Source: Phycisphaerae bacterium (GTDB lineage Bacteria; Planctomycetota; Phycisphaerae; SM23-33). From it: DNA of 5,435 nt. The notes beneath the pieces were generated by a model. The model made no database searches. It saw nothing but the letters and a program-made list of their open reading frames with translations, and was not told where the DNA came from. Below are positions 1 to 5,343 of this stretch, one piece after another (within the stretch, counting starts at the first letter, position 1; every line of letters starts with the position of its first letter). The translations under genes and the position numbers were made by a program. The stretch is taken from contig DAOVQV010000123.1 of NCBI GenBank assembly GCA_030628445.1, positions 1 to 5,435 on the forward strand. The letters run 5' to 3'.

Positions 1-1035
1 GTCGCCCAGCCCAACAGCAACCGCTGCCACTGTGAAAGTGCCCGCCTGGGACGTCGTGAAGCTGTACCAGTCTTCGTCGTCGACTGTGGAGATCCCGCTG
101 ATATGGATGTCGTCCCAGCCCCGCCCGGCAGACGATATCGACCCGTCATCATACTGCTGGAACTTGACCTGGAAGTTGGGCCCAAGTGTTATCCCGACGT
201 CGGCCGCCTCTTCAGTAAGGTTTACGGTGTGGTTCTGCCATTCGACGTAAGGCTGGTCGACGGCGTCCCAGACAGGATACCAATTGATCCCGTCGGCGCT
301 GATCGCCACGCCGTCGGCGTCCGCGTGGTCGGTAAACGCACCGTCGAACGCGTGCTCGTCGTCGCCATACTCGGCGTGGGAGAAGTGCAGGAAGGCGACC
401 GCCAGATCGGGAAGATCGACCGTCCAGACAGCCTCATTGAGTGTGTAACCCTTGCTGTCGGATCTATCCATCCATAGCGAGTATTCGCCGCGCCCGACTG
501 TGTGGGCATCGGTTACCTCTATCCGTCCAGCGCCATCAGAAGACCAAGTCGCCCAAGTACTCGCGTCCAACGAGCCGTCCTCAAAGTCTTCAGACAACGA
601 CGGCAGATATCCGATGACCGCGGCACGTCGGGCCGTGTCGTTAAGATCCACGAAACTGTCATCGATATTCTGTGCCGTCTGAAGTGAACCGTTGTCGGCG
701 CCGCCTTCGGCGTCGAGTTCATGCGCCGCACGCTGCCACACGCCGATGCCATAGGTCCCAGTCGTCTCTTCCAGGCCGCTGACAACTAAGGTGTAGGTAC
801 CTGCTTCGGTAAGCTGCACGCCAGATATAATCGCGTTCTGACCGGGTGATTCACCAGCCGCGGAGGCCAGCTTGTCCGCCCCCCGATACAACAGCACCTC
901 GCCCTGCAGGGCCGAATCCGGCCCCAACTCCACAGAAACGAACACAAGTCCGTCCACATCGAAGGTAAAACCGTCGGTATCGCCGACAGTCTCGATCTCA
1001 TCGAAGACCTCCGCCCAATAGACGAGCGAGCCGAC
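1..1035 (-). repeat. Protein-coding repeat unit 2, incomplete (residues 569-913)
   Basis: Second copy of the unit, opening with VGSLVYW...DEIETVGDTDG and cut by the window edge inside its nested PPC domain, just after DEDWYSF. All landmarks of unit 1 up to that point are present in the same order with few length differences. Its third PPC domain is beyond the window. Confidence 0.85.
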
Positions 1036-2739
1036 CGGCGGGTGAGGCCCGAACCGAGACAATTTGCTGGTATGTCCGTCGACGTCCAGGACGAACTCGC
1101 CTGTCCCGCCGGCGGAATAAAGCTCTACGAAATACGTACCCGGACCGGGCCCTGCAAACGTCAAAGATGCGTTCCGCCCGTCCGCTGCGCTATTATCGTC
1201 ATCGGCCAGAGGCGTCCAGGCCTCGTCGTACAGCACAATCGCCGGGTCCAGCGAATCGCCCATCGGCGTGAGAGTCTTTATGCTGATGTCGCCGGCGTCG
1301 TTCATCCAGAACCGGTAGAAATGACTCTCGCCGCCGTATATCGCGCCCAGCACTGTCGGCGCTGCTGAGATGTTCTGCGCCAAGGCCGGTTCGTTGTTCG
1401 GCATGATGTCGAAGGTGGACTTGGTCAGGACAACCAGATTGTACGCGTCGTGGCCTGTAACGCGGATGTAATAGTCCTCAGGGACTACCGTGAAGTCCGT
1501 CAGGACCTGCGTGACGTTCGTCCCGACGAAGCTGGACTGGGCCAGAAGCTCCTCGCCGGCGCTGTACAGTTCCATCTCCACGTCGTCGGTGTATGGCGAG
1601 ACAAGCGCCAAGGTGATTTCCCCCGCCTCGGGAGGGCTGAAGACGTACCAGTCTTCACTGTCGGGGGCCCCATACCTCGTGATCTGAACATCGTCCCAGC
1701 CGCGGCCGGCTGAGGGGATCTCACCATCGTCGTATTGCTGGAACTTGATCTTGAAGTCAGCGCCAAGCGTTATGCCGGCTGCTGCGGCCTTGGCCGCCAG
1801 GTCGATCGTGTACTCTTGCCATTCGGCCTCCGTCTGGTCAGTGGCGTCCCAGACCGGATACCAGGTGATCCCGTCGGCGCTGATCGCTACGCCGTCGGCG
1901 TTGTGTTGGCCTACAAACGGACCGCCGAACGCGTGCTCGTCGTCGTTGTACTCGGCGTGCGAGAAGTGCAAATAGGCCTCGGTCAGTCCTGAAAGATCGA
2001 CCGTCCAGATCGCCTCGTTAAGCGCATCGGCCCCGCCGCCCAGCAGGTCCATCCACAGCGAATAGTCCCCACCAGCCGCAGTGTGTGCGTCGGTAACTTC
2101 TGTCCGCCCTGGGCTGATTGGTATCGCCCAAGTACCCGTGTCCAACAAACCTGTCTCGAAGTCGTCGGAAACCACAGACAAGGACCCGAGGACCGCGCCG
2201 CGCCGGGCTTCACCGTCCAGAGACAAGAAACTACCGTCTATATCCTGCGCCGTCGCAAACGTGCTGTTCGGCCCGCCCTCGTATACTTCCGAATCGATCA
2301 CGGCCCCGAGGCACACATCTATCATGTACGTGCCGACAGTCTCTTCCAGGCCGGTCAGAACGATCTTGTAGGTCCCCGCCTCATCCAGCGCCACGCCCGA
2401 TAAGACTACGTTCTCGCCAGCTTCGCTTCCCTGCGCGATACCAACCTGGCTCAGACCGTGAACGATCTTCACCTCAGCCCGCAGGGTCGAATCGGGATAA
2501 ATCAGGACGGTAGCGGTCTGGGCGCCCTCGATGACAAAGGTATGGTCGTCCGCGTCGCCGATGCTTTCGATCTCGTCGGCGGCCTGCGTCCAATATATCA
2601 GCGATCCGTATGGGTCAAGAGGCGCAAATGCCGGTAAGGTACCGTTCAGCAGCAGGCGCGGTTCGAGCTGCTCGAAGCTAACTGGCAGCTCTCGGTCCGT
2701 GCGATACCGCGGCCACGGGCACCGATCACGGGTGGGCAT
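1..2739 (-). CDS. LEPR-XLL giant surface/secreted protein with PPC and jelly-roll repeats (N-terminal part, runs off left edge)
   Basis: I translated 913 codons without a stop from ATG at 2739 to base 1; the C-terminus lies outside the window. The start is well supported: GGAGGT sits 5 nt upstream (2745-2750) and an in-frame TAG (2743-2745) rules out a longer frame. Residues 22-33 read FEQLEPRLLLNG, the LEPR-XLL motif found near the N-terminus of large planctomycete exported proteins; there is no classical hydrophobic signal peptide. After it come PPC-like beta domains (about 57-143, 164-190 plus 358-437, and 452-555) and a jelly-roll-like domain (about 191-357), then a second copy of this series from residue 569. 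The third PPC domain is the most canonical (FYRF, DPAIVLYD, then an Asp cluster and GTYFVEL). The protein is acidic, as expected for an extracellular, possibly cation-binding protein. No catalytic domain is visible; one could lie downstream. Adhesion or cell-surface structure is an inference. Confidence 0.85.
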   Translation of the reverse strand, partial: MPTRDRCPWPRYRTDRELPVSFEQLEPRLLLNGTLPAFAPLDPYGSLIYWTQAADEIESIGDADDHTFVIEGAQTATVLIYPDSTLRAEVKIVHGLSQVGIAQGSEAGENVVLSGVALDEAGTYKIVLTGLEETVGTYMIDVCLGAVIDSEVYEGGPNSTFATAQDIDGSFLSLDGEARRGAVLGSLSVVSDDFETGLLDTGTWAIPISPGRTEVTDAHTAAGGDYSLWMDLLGGGADALNEAIWTVDLSGLTEAYLHFSHAEYNDDEHAFGGPFVGQHNADGVAISADGITWYPVWDATDQTEAEWQEYTIDLAAKAAAAGITLGADFKIKFQQYDDGEIPSAGRGWDDVQITRYGAPDSEDWYVFSPPEAGEITLALVSPYTDDVEMELYSAGEELLAQSSFVGTNVTQVLTDFTVVPEDYYIRVTGHDAYNLVVLTKSTFDIMPNNEPALAQNISAAPTVLGAIYGGESHFYRFWMNDAGDISIKTLTPMGDSLDPAIVLYDEAWTPLADDDNSAADGRNASLTFAGPGPGTYFVELYSAGGTGEFVLDVDGHTSKLSRFGPHPPVGSLVYWAEVFDEIETVGDTDGFTFDVDGLVFVSVELGPDSALQGEVLLYRGADKLASAAGESPGQNAIISGVQLTEAGTYTLVVSGLEETTGTYGIGVWQRAAHELDAEGGADNGSLQTAQNIDDSFVDLNDTARRAAVIGYLPSLSEDFEDGSLDASTWATWSSDGAGRIEVTDAHTVGRGEYSLWMDRSDSKGYTLNEAVWTVDLPDLAVAFLHFSHAEYGDDEHAFDGAFTDHADADGVAISADGINWYPVWDAVDQPYVEWQNHTVNLTEEAADVGITLGPNFQVKFQQYDDGSISSAGRGWDDIHISGISTVDDEDWYSFTTSQAGTFTVAAVAVGLGD
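91..594 (-). other. Jelly-roll-like domain, copy 2, inserted in a PPC domain
   Basis: Residues about 716-883, the counterpart of copy 1. It begins SEDFEDG and keeps LHFSHAEYGDDEHAF, ADGVAISADGINWYPVW, KFQQYDD and GRGWDD almost unchanged. It lies between AAVIGYL and DDEDWYSF, the same insertion point as in unit 1. Confidence 0.6.
1036..2610 (-). repeat. Protein-coding repeat unit 1 (residues 44-568)
   Basis: First copy of a ~525-residue unit. It opens with YGSLIYW...DEIESIGDADD and contains a PPC-like domain, a jelly-roll domain nested in a second PPC domain, and a third PPC domain. Landmarks recur in unit 2: Trp50 matches Trp575 (525 residues apart) and the GRGWDD Trp348 matches Trp875 (527 apart, 1581 nt). 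Confidence 0.85.
1669..2169 (-). other. Jelly-roll-like domain, copy 1, inserted in a PPC domain
   Basis: Residues about 191-357. It begins with SDDFETG and carries LHFSHAEYNDDEHAF, ADGVAISADGITWYPVW, KFQQYDD and GRGWDD. This pattern (DDFE..., then 'DGVaiS.DG..W', then 'ikFqQYd...GR.wDDi') resembles beta-sandwich modules of the sialidase/MAM/concanavalin-like type seen in bacterial surface proteins. Family assignment is by recall of the pattern and is tentative. It interrupts a PPC domain between GAVLGSL and DSEDWYVF. Confidence 0.6.
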
Positions 2740-2911
2740 TGTCTACCTCCAAGACGAGCAACATACGCCTCCTGCTTCTGGGCCGAAACACCTCATGCAC
2801 GCGGCGTAAAGCGAGCATGGCGGACGAATCGGCCTGCTCACGCTGGAACACCACCGCAAGAAGACGGCCGTCCTGGCCTTGCCCATAAGTGGATCCATCT
2901 GAGGCCAACAA
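2726..2911 (-). CDS. Candidate short leader ORF (61 residues, TTG start)
   Basis: An unrecognised 61-codon frame in the 5' region of the giant gene. It starts at TTG 2911 (a second in-frame TTG follows at 2908), 7 nt after a strong AGGAGGT (2919-2925), and lies about 35 nt downstream of the predicted transcription start. It ends at TGA 2726-2728, overlapping the giant gene's first 14 bases in another frame, an arrangement that permits translational coupling. The predicted peptide is basic in its second half (RRVHEVFRPRSRRR) with no signal peptide or membrane segment and no family I recognise. The frame could be open by chance in GC-rich DNA; the Shine-Dalgarno and placement are the only support. 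Confidence 0.25.
   Translation of the reverse strand: MLASDGSTYGQGQDGRLLAVVFQREQADSSAMLALRRVHEVFRPRSRRRMLLVLEVDNAHP
2745..2750 (-). promoter_or_regulatory. Ribosome binding site of the LEPR-XLL gene
   Basis: GGAGGT on the minus strand, 5 nt before ATG at 2739. It fixes the start codon, together with the in-frame TAG overlapping it. Confidence 0.8.
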
Positions 2912-2951
2912 CCCCCCAACCTCCTGCGGTTAGCTGATTTCCTTACACCCC

Positions 2952-2979
2952 ATGCTACCAGAGATGCCCAACACGTCAA
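2952..2979 (-). promoter_or_regulatory. Predicted sigma70-type promoter of the LEPR-XLL gene
   Basis: Minus-strand TTGACG (2974-2979) and TAGCAT (2952-2957) are separated by 16 nt, matching the -35 and -10 consensus at 5 and 4 of 6 positions. Transcription would begin near 2945, giving a leader of about 205 nt before ATG 2739. A second TTGAC lies immediately upstream at 2981-2985. Confidence 0.45.
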
Positions 2980-3021
2980 GGTCAATATGGACAAGCGGCG
3001 GTGGTGCGAGCTGGCAGCGCG

Positions 3022-3052
3022 CAAAGAAAAGCCCGGCCTCTGGAACCGGGCT
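3022..3052 (-). terminator. Intrinsic terminator of the tRNA-Gln unit
   Basis: A 7-bp stem, AGCCCGG (3046-3052) pairing with CCGGGCT (3030-3036), has a 9-nt loop and is followed on the minus strand by TTTTCTTTG, counting the stem's last T. It begins 18 bases past the tRNA 3' end and separates the tRNA transcript from the giant gene. Confidence 0.75.
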
Positions 3053-3069
3053 GGCGAGTCGCCGGAAAA

Positions 3070-3140
3070 CTGGGGAACAAGGATTCGAACCTTGACTAAC
3101 TGATCCAGAGTCAGTCGTGCTACCGTTACACTATTCCCCA
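3070..3140 (-). tRNA. tRNA-Gln (anticodon CUG)
   Basis: A complete 71-nt cloverleaf on the minus strand. The 7-bp acceptor stem is TGGGGAA/TTCCCCA, the D arm GTGT-AACGGTA-GCAC, the anticodon arm ACTGA-CTCTGGA-TCAGT with CTG at 34-36, the variable loop 4 nt, and the T arm CAAGG-TTCGAAT-CCTTG. The weak U1-A72 pair and G73 discriminator are glutamine identity features. The 3' CCA is not encoded (GTTT follows), so it must be added by CCA-adding enzyme. It would decode CAG, common in this GC-rich genome. Confidence 0.96.
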
Positions 3141-3179
3141 GAATCGGCGCAAGGACGAAACTGGTAGTTTATTCGGCTT

Positions 3180-3207
3180 AATTTATGGCCTCACCGCGAC
3201 AAGTCAA
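3180..3207 (-). promoter_or_regulatory. Promoter of tRNA-Gln
   Basis: Minus-strand TTGACT (3202-3207) and TAAATT (3180-3185) are spaced by 16 nt. Transcription would begin near 3173, leaving a 5' leader of about 33 nt for RNase P to remove before the tRNA at 3140. Confidence 0.6.
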
Positions 3208-3238
3208 CCCAAATCCGCGCGACTTGCTGCGGCGGAGA

Positions 3239-3270
3239 GCATAAAGATAAAGGGGCCGTTGCGGCCCCTT
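3239..3270 (-). terminator. Intrinsic terminator after the PilZ gene
   Basis: A perfect 9-bp stem (AAGGGGCCG at 3250-3258, CGGCCCCTT at 3262-3270) with a 3-nt loop is followed on the minus strand by TTATCTTTAT. It begins 43 nt past the PilZ stop codon. The plus-strand side is only weakly T-rich, so the minus strand is the likely direction. Confidence 0.8.
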
Positions 3271-3312
3271 ATTATCGTCCACATGAATCGATTTGCGTTG
3301 GCTGGTAAGCTC

Positions 3313-3663
3313 TTACGCAGCGGCGATGGCTCCGGCTACACCGCACCATGCCCCCACGGATACGGTGTCGAACTCTAGCCCAACTCGGTAACCCCCCTCG
3401 CATTGCCGACATTGAACTATCGTTGCGTAGATGTTCTTTAGGCCGCCGTCGCAGGGCATAGGTAGGGATACCACTATGCGCTGACCTGGATAAAATGCGC
3501 GGTCGGCCTTGGCACCAATGCCGCTCTTCGATATATCGACCATGTGGAGCGTGTCCACCACATCCCCGCCATCAGGATCGAGCCGAATCGAGCAGAGTTC
3601 CACATCGTGATTCTTGCGTGCGTGTCGCCTGCGTTCGAGCTCCAATAACATCGCTTGCGTCAT
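3313..3663 (-). CDS. Single-domain PilZ protein (c-di-GMP binding)
   Basis: A 116-residue protein that is essentially one PilZ domain. The two c-di-GMP binding motifs are present: RxxxR as R12-R-H-A-R16 within ERRRHARK, and D/NxSxxG as D43-I-S-K-S-G48. The rest of the barrel follows (PGQRIVVSLPMP at 59-70, YRVGLEF at 92-98). Such stand-alone PilZ proteins bind the second messenger and regulate a partner, often in motility, exopolysaccharide or surface attachment; the partner here is unknown. It is cytoplasmic: no signal peptide or membrane segment, although the last dozen residues (GVAGAIAAA) are small and hydrophobic. C85 and C88 form a CxxC within a predicted strand, unusual but not evidence of metal binding. 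The ATG at 3663 has GGGAG 9 nt upstream; an internal ATG at 3651 lacks a ribosome binding site. It is divergent from cobA-hemD and has its own terminator. Confidence 0.88.
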   Translation of the reverse strand: MTQAMLLELERRRHARKNHDVELCSIRLDPDGGDVVDTLHMVDISKSGIGAKADRAFYPGQRIVVSLPMPCDGGLKNIYATIVQCRQCEGGYRVGLEFDTVSVGAWCGVAGAIAAA

Positions 3664-3736
3664 TGCCTGTTGCTCCCGTCCCAGCCCGCTAAACTACTAG
3701 GGCCGACTTTAAGAGAATCGGTCCAACGGGGGGCCA

Positions 3737-3746
3737 GCTTAATTTA
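3737..3746 (-). promoter_or_regulatory. Possible -10 region for the PilZ gene
   Basis: The minus-strand 10-mer TAAATTAAGC is identical to the -10 and following bases of the tRNA-Gln promoter (3176-3185). No good -35 is found at 16-18 nt; TTAGGC at 14 nt is the nearest. If used, the PilZ leader would be about 70 nt. Confidence 0.25.
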
Positions 3747-3766
3747 GGCGGAATGTTTTTGCCTAA
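3744..3766. promoter_or_regulatory. Inverted repeat over the cobA-hemD -35 box (possible operator)
   Basis: TTAGGC (3744-3749) and GCCTAA (3761-3766) are perfect inverted arms around an 11-nt AT-rich centre. The right arm overlaps the -35 hexamer TTGCCT (3759-3764), a position where a bound dimer could block RNA polymerase. Flanking AGCTTA (3736-3741) and TAAGCT (3764-3769) form a second inverted pair. Six-base arms can occur by chance. Confidence 0.3.
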
Positions 3767-3787
3767 GCTATTTATTTTACCTACAAT
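3759..3787 (+). promoter_or_regulatory. Promoter of cobA-hemD, probably giving a leaderless mRNA
   Basis: TTGCCT (3759-3764) and TACAAT (3782-3787) are separated by exactly 17 nt, matching the sigma70 consensus at 4 and 5 of 6 positions. Only 7 nt lie between the -10 box and ATG 3795, so the transcript would start at or next to the start codon. Confidence 0.6.
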
Positions 3788-3794
3788 ACCGACC

Positions 3795-5321
3795 ATGGAT
3801 GGTACGGACGCCAACAGCGGTCTAGTGGTGCTCGTCGGAGCCGGACCGGGCGATGCGACACTGGTTACCGCCGCGGCGATAAAGTGGTTAACCGCTGCTG
3901 ACACAATTCTTTACGATCGCCTGGCGCCGGCGGCGCTGGTGACGATAACCCGCCCGGACGCCGAGAAGATCTGCGTCGGGAAGGTGCCCGGCGAACCCAG
4001 TCTGCCCCAAGAGCAAATCAACGCCCTGCTGATAGAAAAATGCAGCGCCGGGCGGCTTGTGGTGCGGCTCAAGGGCGGCGACCCATTCGTCTTTGGCCGC
4101 GGTGGCGAGGAGGCAGCGGCCCTAACCAAGGCGGGGATCCCGTTTCGAATAGTGCCCGGCGTCACCGCCGGCGTCGCAGCCGCCGCCTTCGCCGGTATAC
4201 CCCTGACCGACCGCCGCGCCGCCTCTACCGTCGTGTTCGTAACGGGCCAGGAGGCCGCCGACAAGGCCCACTCGTCCATCGACTGGGCGTCACTGGCGCG
4301 GATCGAGACGCTCGTGTTTTACATGGGCGTCGCCAAGCTGGAGCAAATCGCCGAAAAGCTGATCGCCGTCGGCCGCACGCCCCAGACGCCCACCGCCGTC
4401 GTCCAAAACGCCTCCACCCCAACGCAGCGAACCGTTGTCGCAGCCCTTTGCGACATCGCCGAGCGGGCCCGCGCCGCCGAGATCAAACCCCCAGCCGTCA
4501 TCATCGTCGGTGCTGTGGTCGATATGCGCCGCCAGCTCGCGTGGTTCGAGAAGCTACCCCTTTTCGGCCGCACCGTCCTGGTCACGCGCCCGCAGACCCG
4601 GGCCTCGCAGCTGGCCGACCCCCTCCTGCTGCTCGGCGCCAATGTCATCGAGGCCCCGGCGATTCGCATCGATCCGCCCGAGGACTTCCGCGCGGTCGAT
4701 GCGGCAGTGAGGGCTCTGAGGCAGTTCGACTGGATCGTGTTTACCTCGCCAAACGGTGTCGAGGCGCTTCTCGGGCGAATCGAGGCGCTGGAGCTGGACG
4801 CCCGGGCGCTGGGCGGCGCTAAGATCGCAGCCGTCGGCCCCGCCACCGCCGAGGCGCTGCGCGATAAGTTCCTGCGGGCGGACCTTATTCCCGATCAGTT
4901 CACCACCGAAGCGCTCGGGCAGATCCTTACCGAGACGACTCAGATCCGTGGTAAGAATGTGCTGCTGGCCCGCGCGGACGTCGCACGCCCGCAACTAACC
5001 CAAGCGCTCCGATCAGCCGGCGCGAAGGTGACCAACCTGGCGGTTTACCGAACGGTCCGCCCGGACGCCTTATGCGCCGAGGCCGTCGAGGCGCTGCGGA
5101 CGGGAAAAGTCAACTGGATTACGTTCACGTCCTCCTCGACCGTCGAGAATCTCCTGGCGATTCTTGACGACGACGTTGACATCTCGCCGGTAAAGCTCGC
5201 CGCGATCGGGCCCGTCACGGCCGATGCTATCCGCCGTTGCGGGCTGACCCCCACCGCCGTCGCCGAGCCGCATACAATCGGCGCACTCGTCGCCGCCATC
5301 GTTGCCCAGGAGCAACAATAG
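3795..5321 (+). CDS. cobA-hemD: Uroporphyrinogen-III C-methyltransferase / uroporphyrinogen-III synthase fusion
   Basis: A bifunctional 508-residue cytoplasmic enzyme. Residues about 9-245 are the SAM-dependent methyltransferase that converts uroporphyrinogen III to precorrin-2. Its motifs are VGAGPGD (14-20), YDRL (40-43), the run containing RLKGGDPFVFGRGGEE (91-106), VPGVTAG (120-126), GIPLTDR (134-140) and YMGV (176-179). Residues about 255-505 are HemD, which closes and inverts hydroxymethylbilane to uroporphyrinogen III: VLVTRP (261-266), FTSPNGVE (316-323), VGPATAEAL (347-355), FTTEAL (369-374), VLLARAD (389-395), VYRTV (417-421), FTSSSTVENL (444-453) and IGPVTADAI (471-479). All expected motifs are intact. 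The frame is open back to ATG 3753, but the extra 14 codons are AT-rich, contain the promoter, and their ATG has a Shine-Dalgarno-like AGGCGG only 1 nt away. Start 3795 is therefore preferred. Fusions of this type are known; the product feeds heme, siroheme and cobalamin synthesis. Confidence 0.93.
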   Translation: MDGTDANSGLVVLVGAGPGDATLVTAAAIKWLTAADTILYDRLAPAALVTITRPDAEKICVGKVPGEPSLPQEQINALLIEKCSAGRLVVRLKGGDPFVFGRGGEEAAALTKAGIPFRIVPGVTAGVAAAAFAGIPLTDRRAASTVVFVTGQEAADKAHSSIDWASLARIETLVFYMGVAKLEQIAEKLIAVGRTPQTPTAVVQNASTPTQRTVVAALCDIAERARAAEIKPPAVIIVGAVVDMRRQLAWFEKLPLFGRTVLVTRPQTRASQLADPLLLLGANVIEAPAIRIDPPEDFRAVDAAVRALRQFDWIVFTSPNGVEALLGRIEALELDARALGGAKIAAVGPATAEALRDKFLRADLIPDQFTTEALGQILTETTQIRGKNVLLARADVARPQLTQALRSAGAKVTNLAVYRTVRPDALCAEAVEALRTGKVNWITFTSSSTVENLLAILDDDVDISPVKLAAIGPVTADAIRRCGLTPTAVAEPHTIGALVAAIVAQEQQ

Positions 5322-5343
5322 TTCCAGCTAGAGTCGTTAACGG

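Noticed and set aside
103..1992. Two similar plus-strand frames (103-477 and 1735-1992) that look like a conserved duplicated protein family.
   Set aside because: They lie exactly antisense to the two copies of the jelly-roll repeat. Their similarity follows from the repeat in the real minus-strand gene, and GC-rich codon bias keeps the opposite strand open.
2743..3024. A 93-codon minus-strand frame upstream of the giant gene.
   Set aside because: Its start lies inside the tRNA terminator's T-tract and upstream of the predicted promoter, without a ribosome binding site. The composition (many Cys, Arg, Trp) is unlike a real protein. It ends in the TAG just before ATG 2739.
3239..3270. The GC-rich hairpin as part of an attachment site or mobile element next to the tRNA gene.
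   Set aside because: It is a perfect stem with a T-rich tail immediately after the PilZ gene, fully explained as an intrinsic terminator. No integrase or repeated tRNA 3' end is present in the window.
3753..3794. A 14-residue hydrophobic N-terminal extension of CobA-HemD as a membrane or targeting sequence.
   Set aside because: The segment contains a 17-nt-spaced promoter, uses atypical AT-rich codons, and its ATG has an unusable Shine-Dalgarno spacing. The family's conserved N-terminus begins just after ATG 3795.
4040..4822. A 260-codon plus-strand frame inside cobA-hemD.
   Set aside because: It is an alternate-frame shadow of the methyltransferase/synthase gene: the product is Arg/Pro-rich low-complexity sequence with no recognisable motif, while every expected motif is in the main frame.
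4319..4846. A 175-codon minus-strand frame opposite cobA-hemD.
   Set aside because: Ser/Ala/Arg-rich composition typical of antisense frames in GC-rich genes, and fully covered by a well-supported gene.
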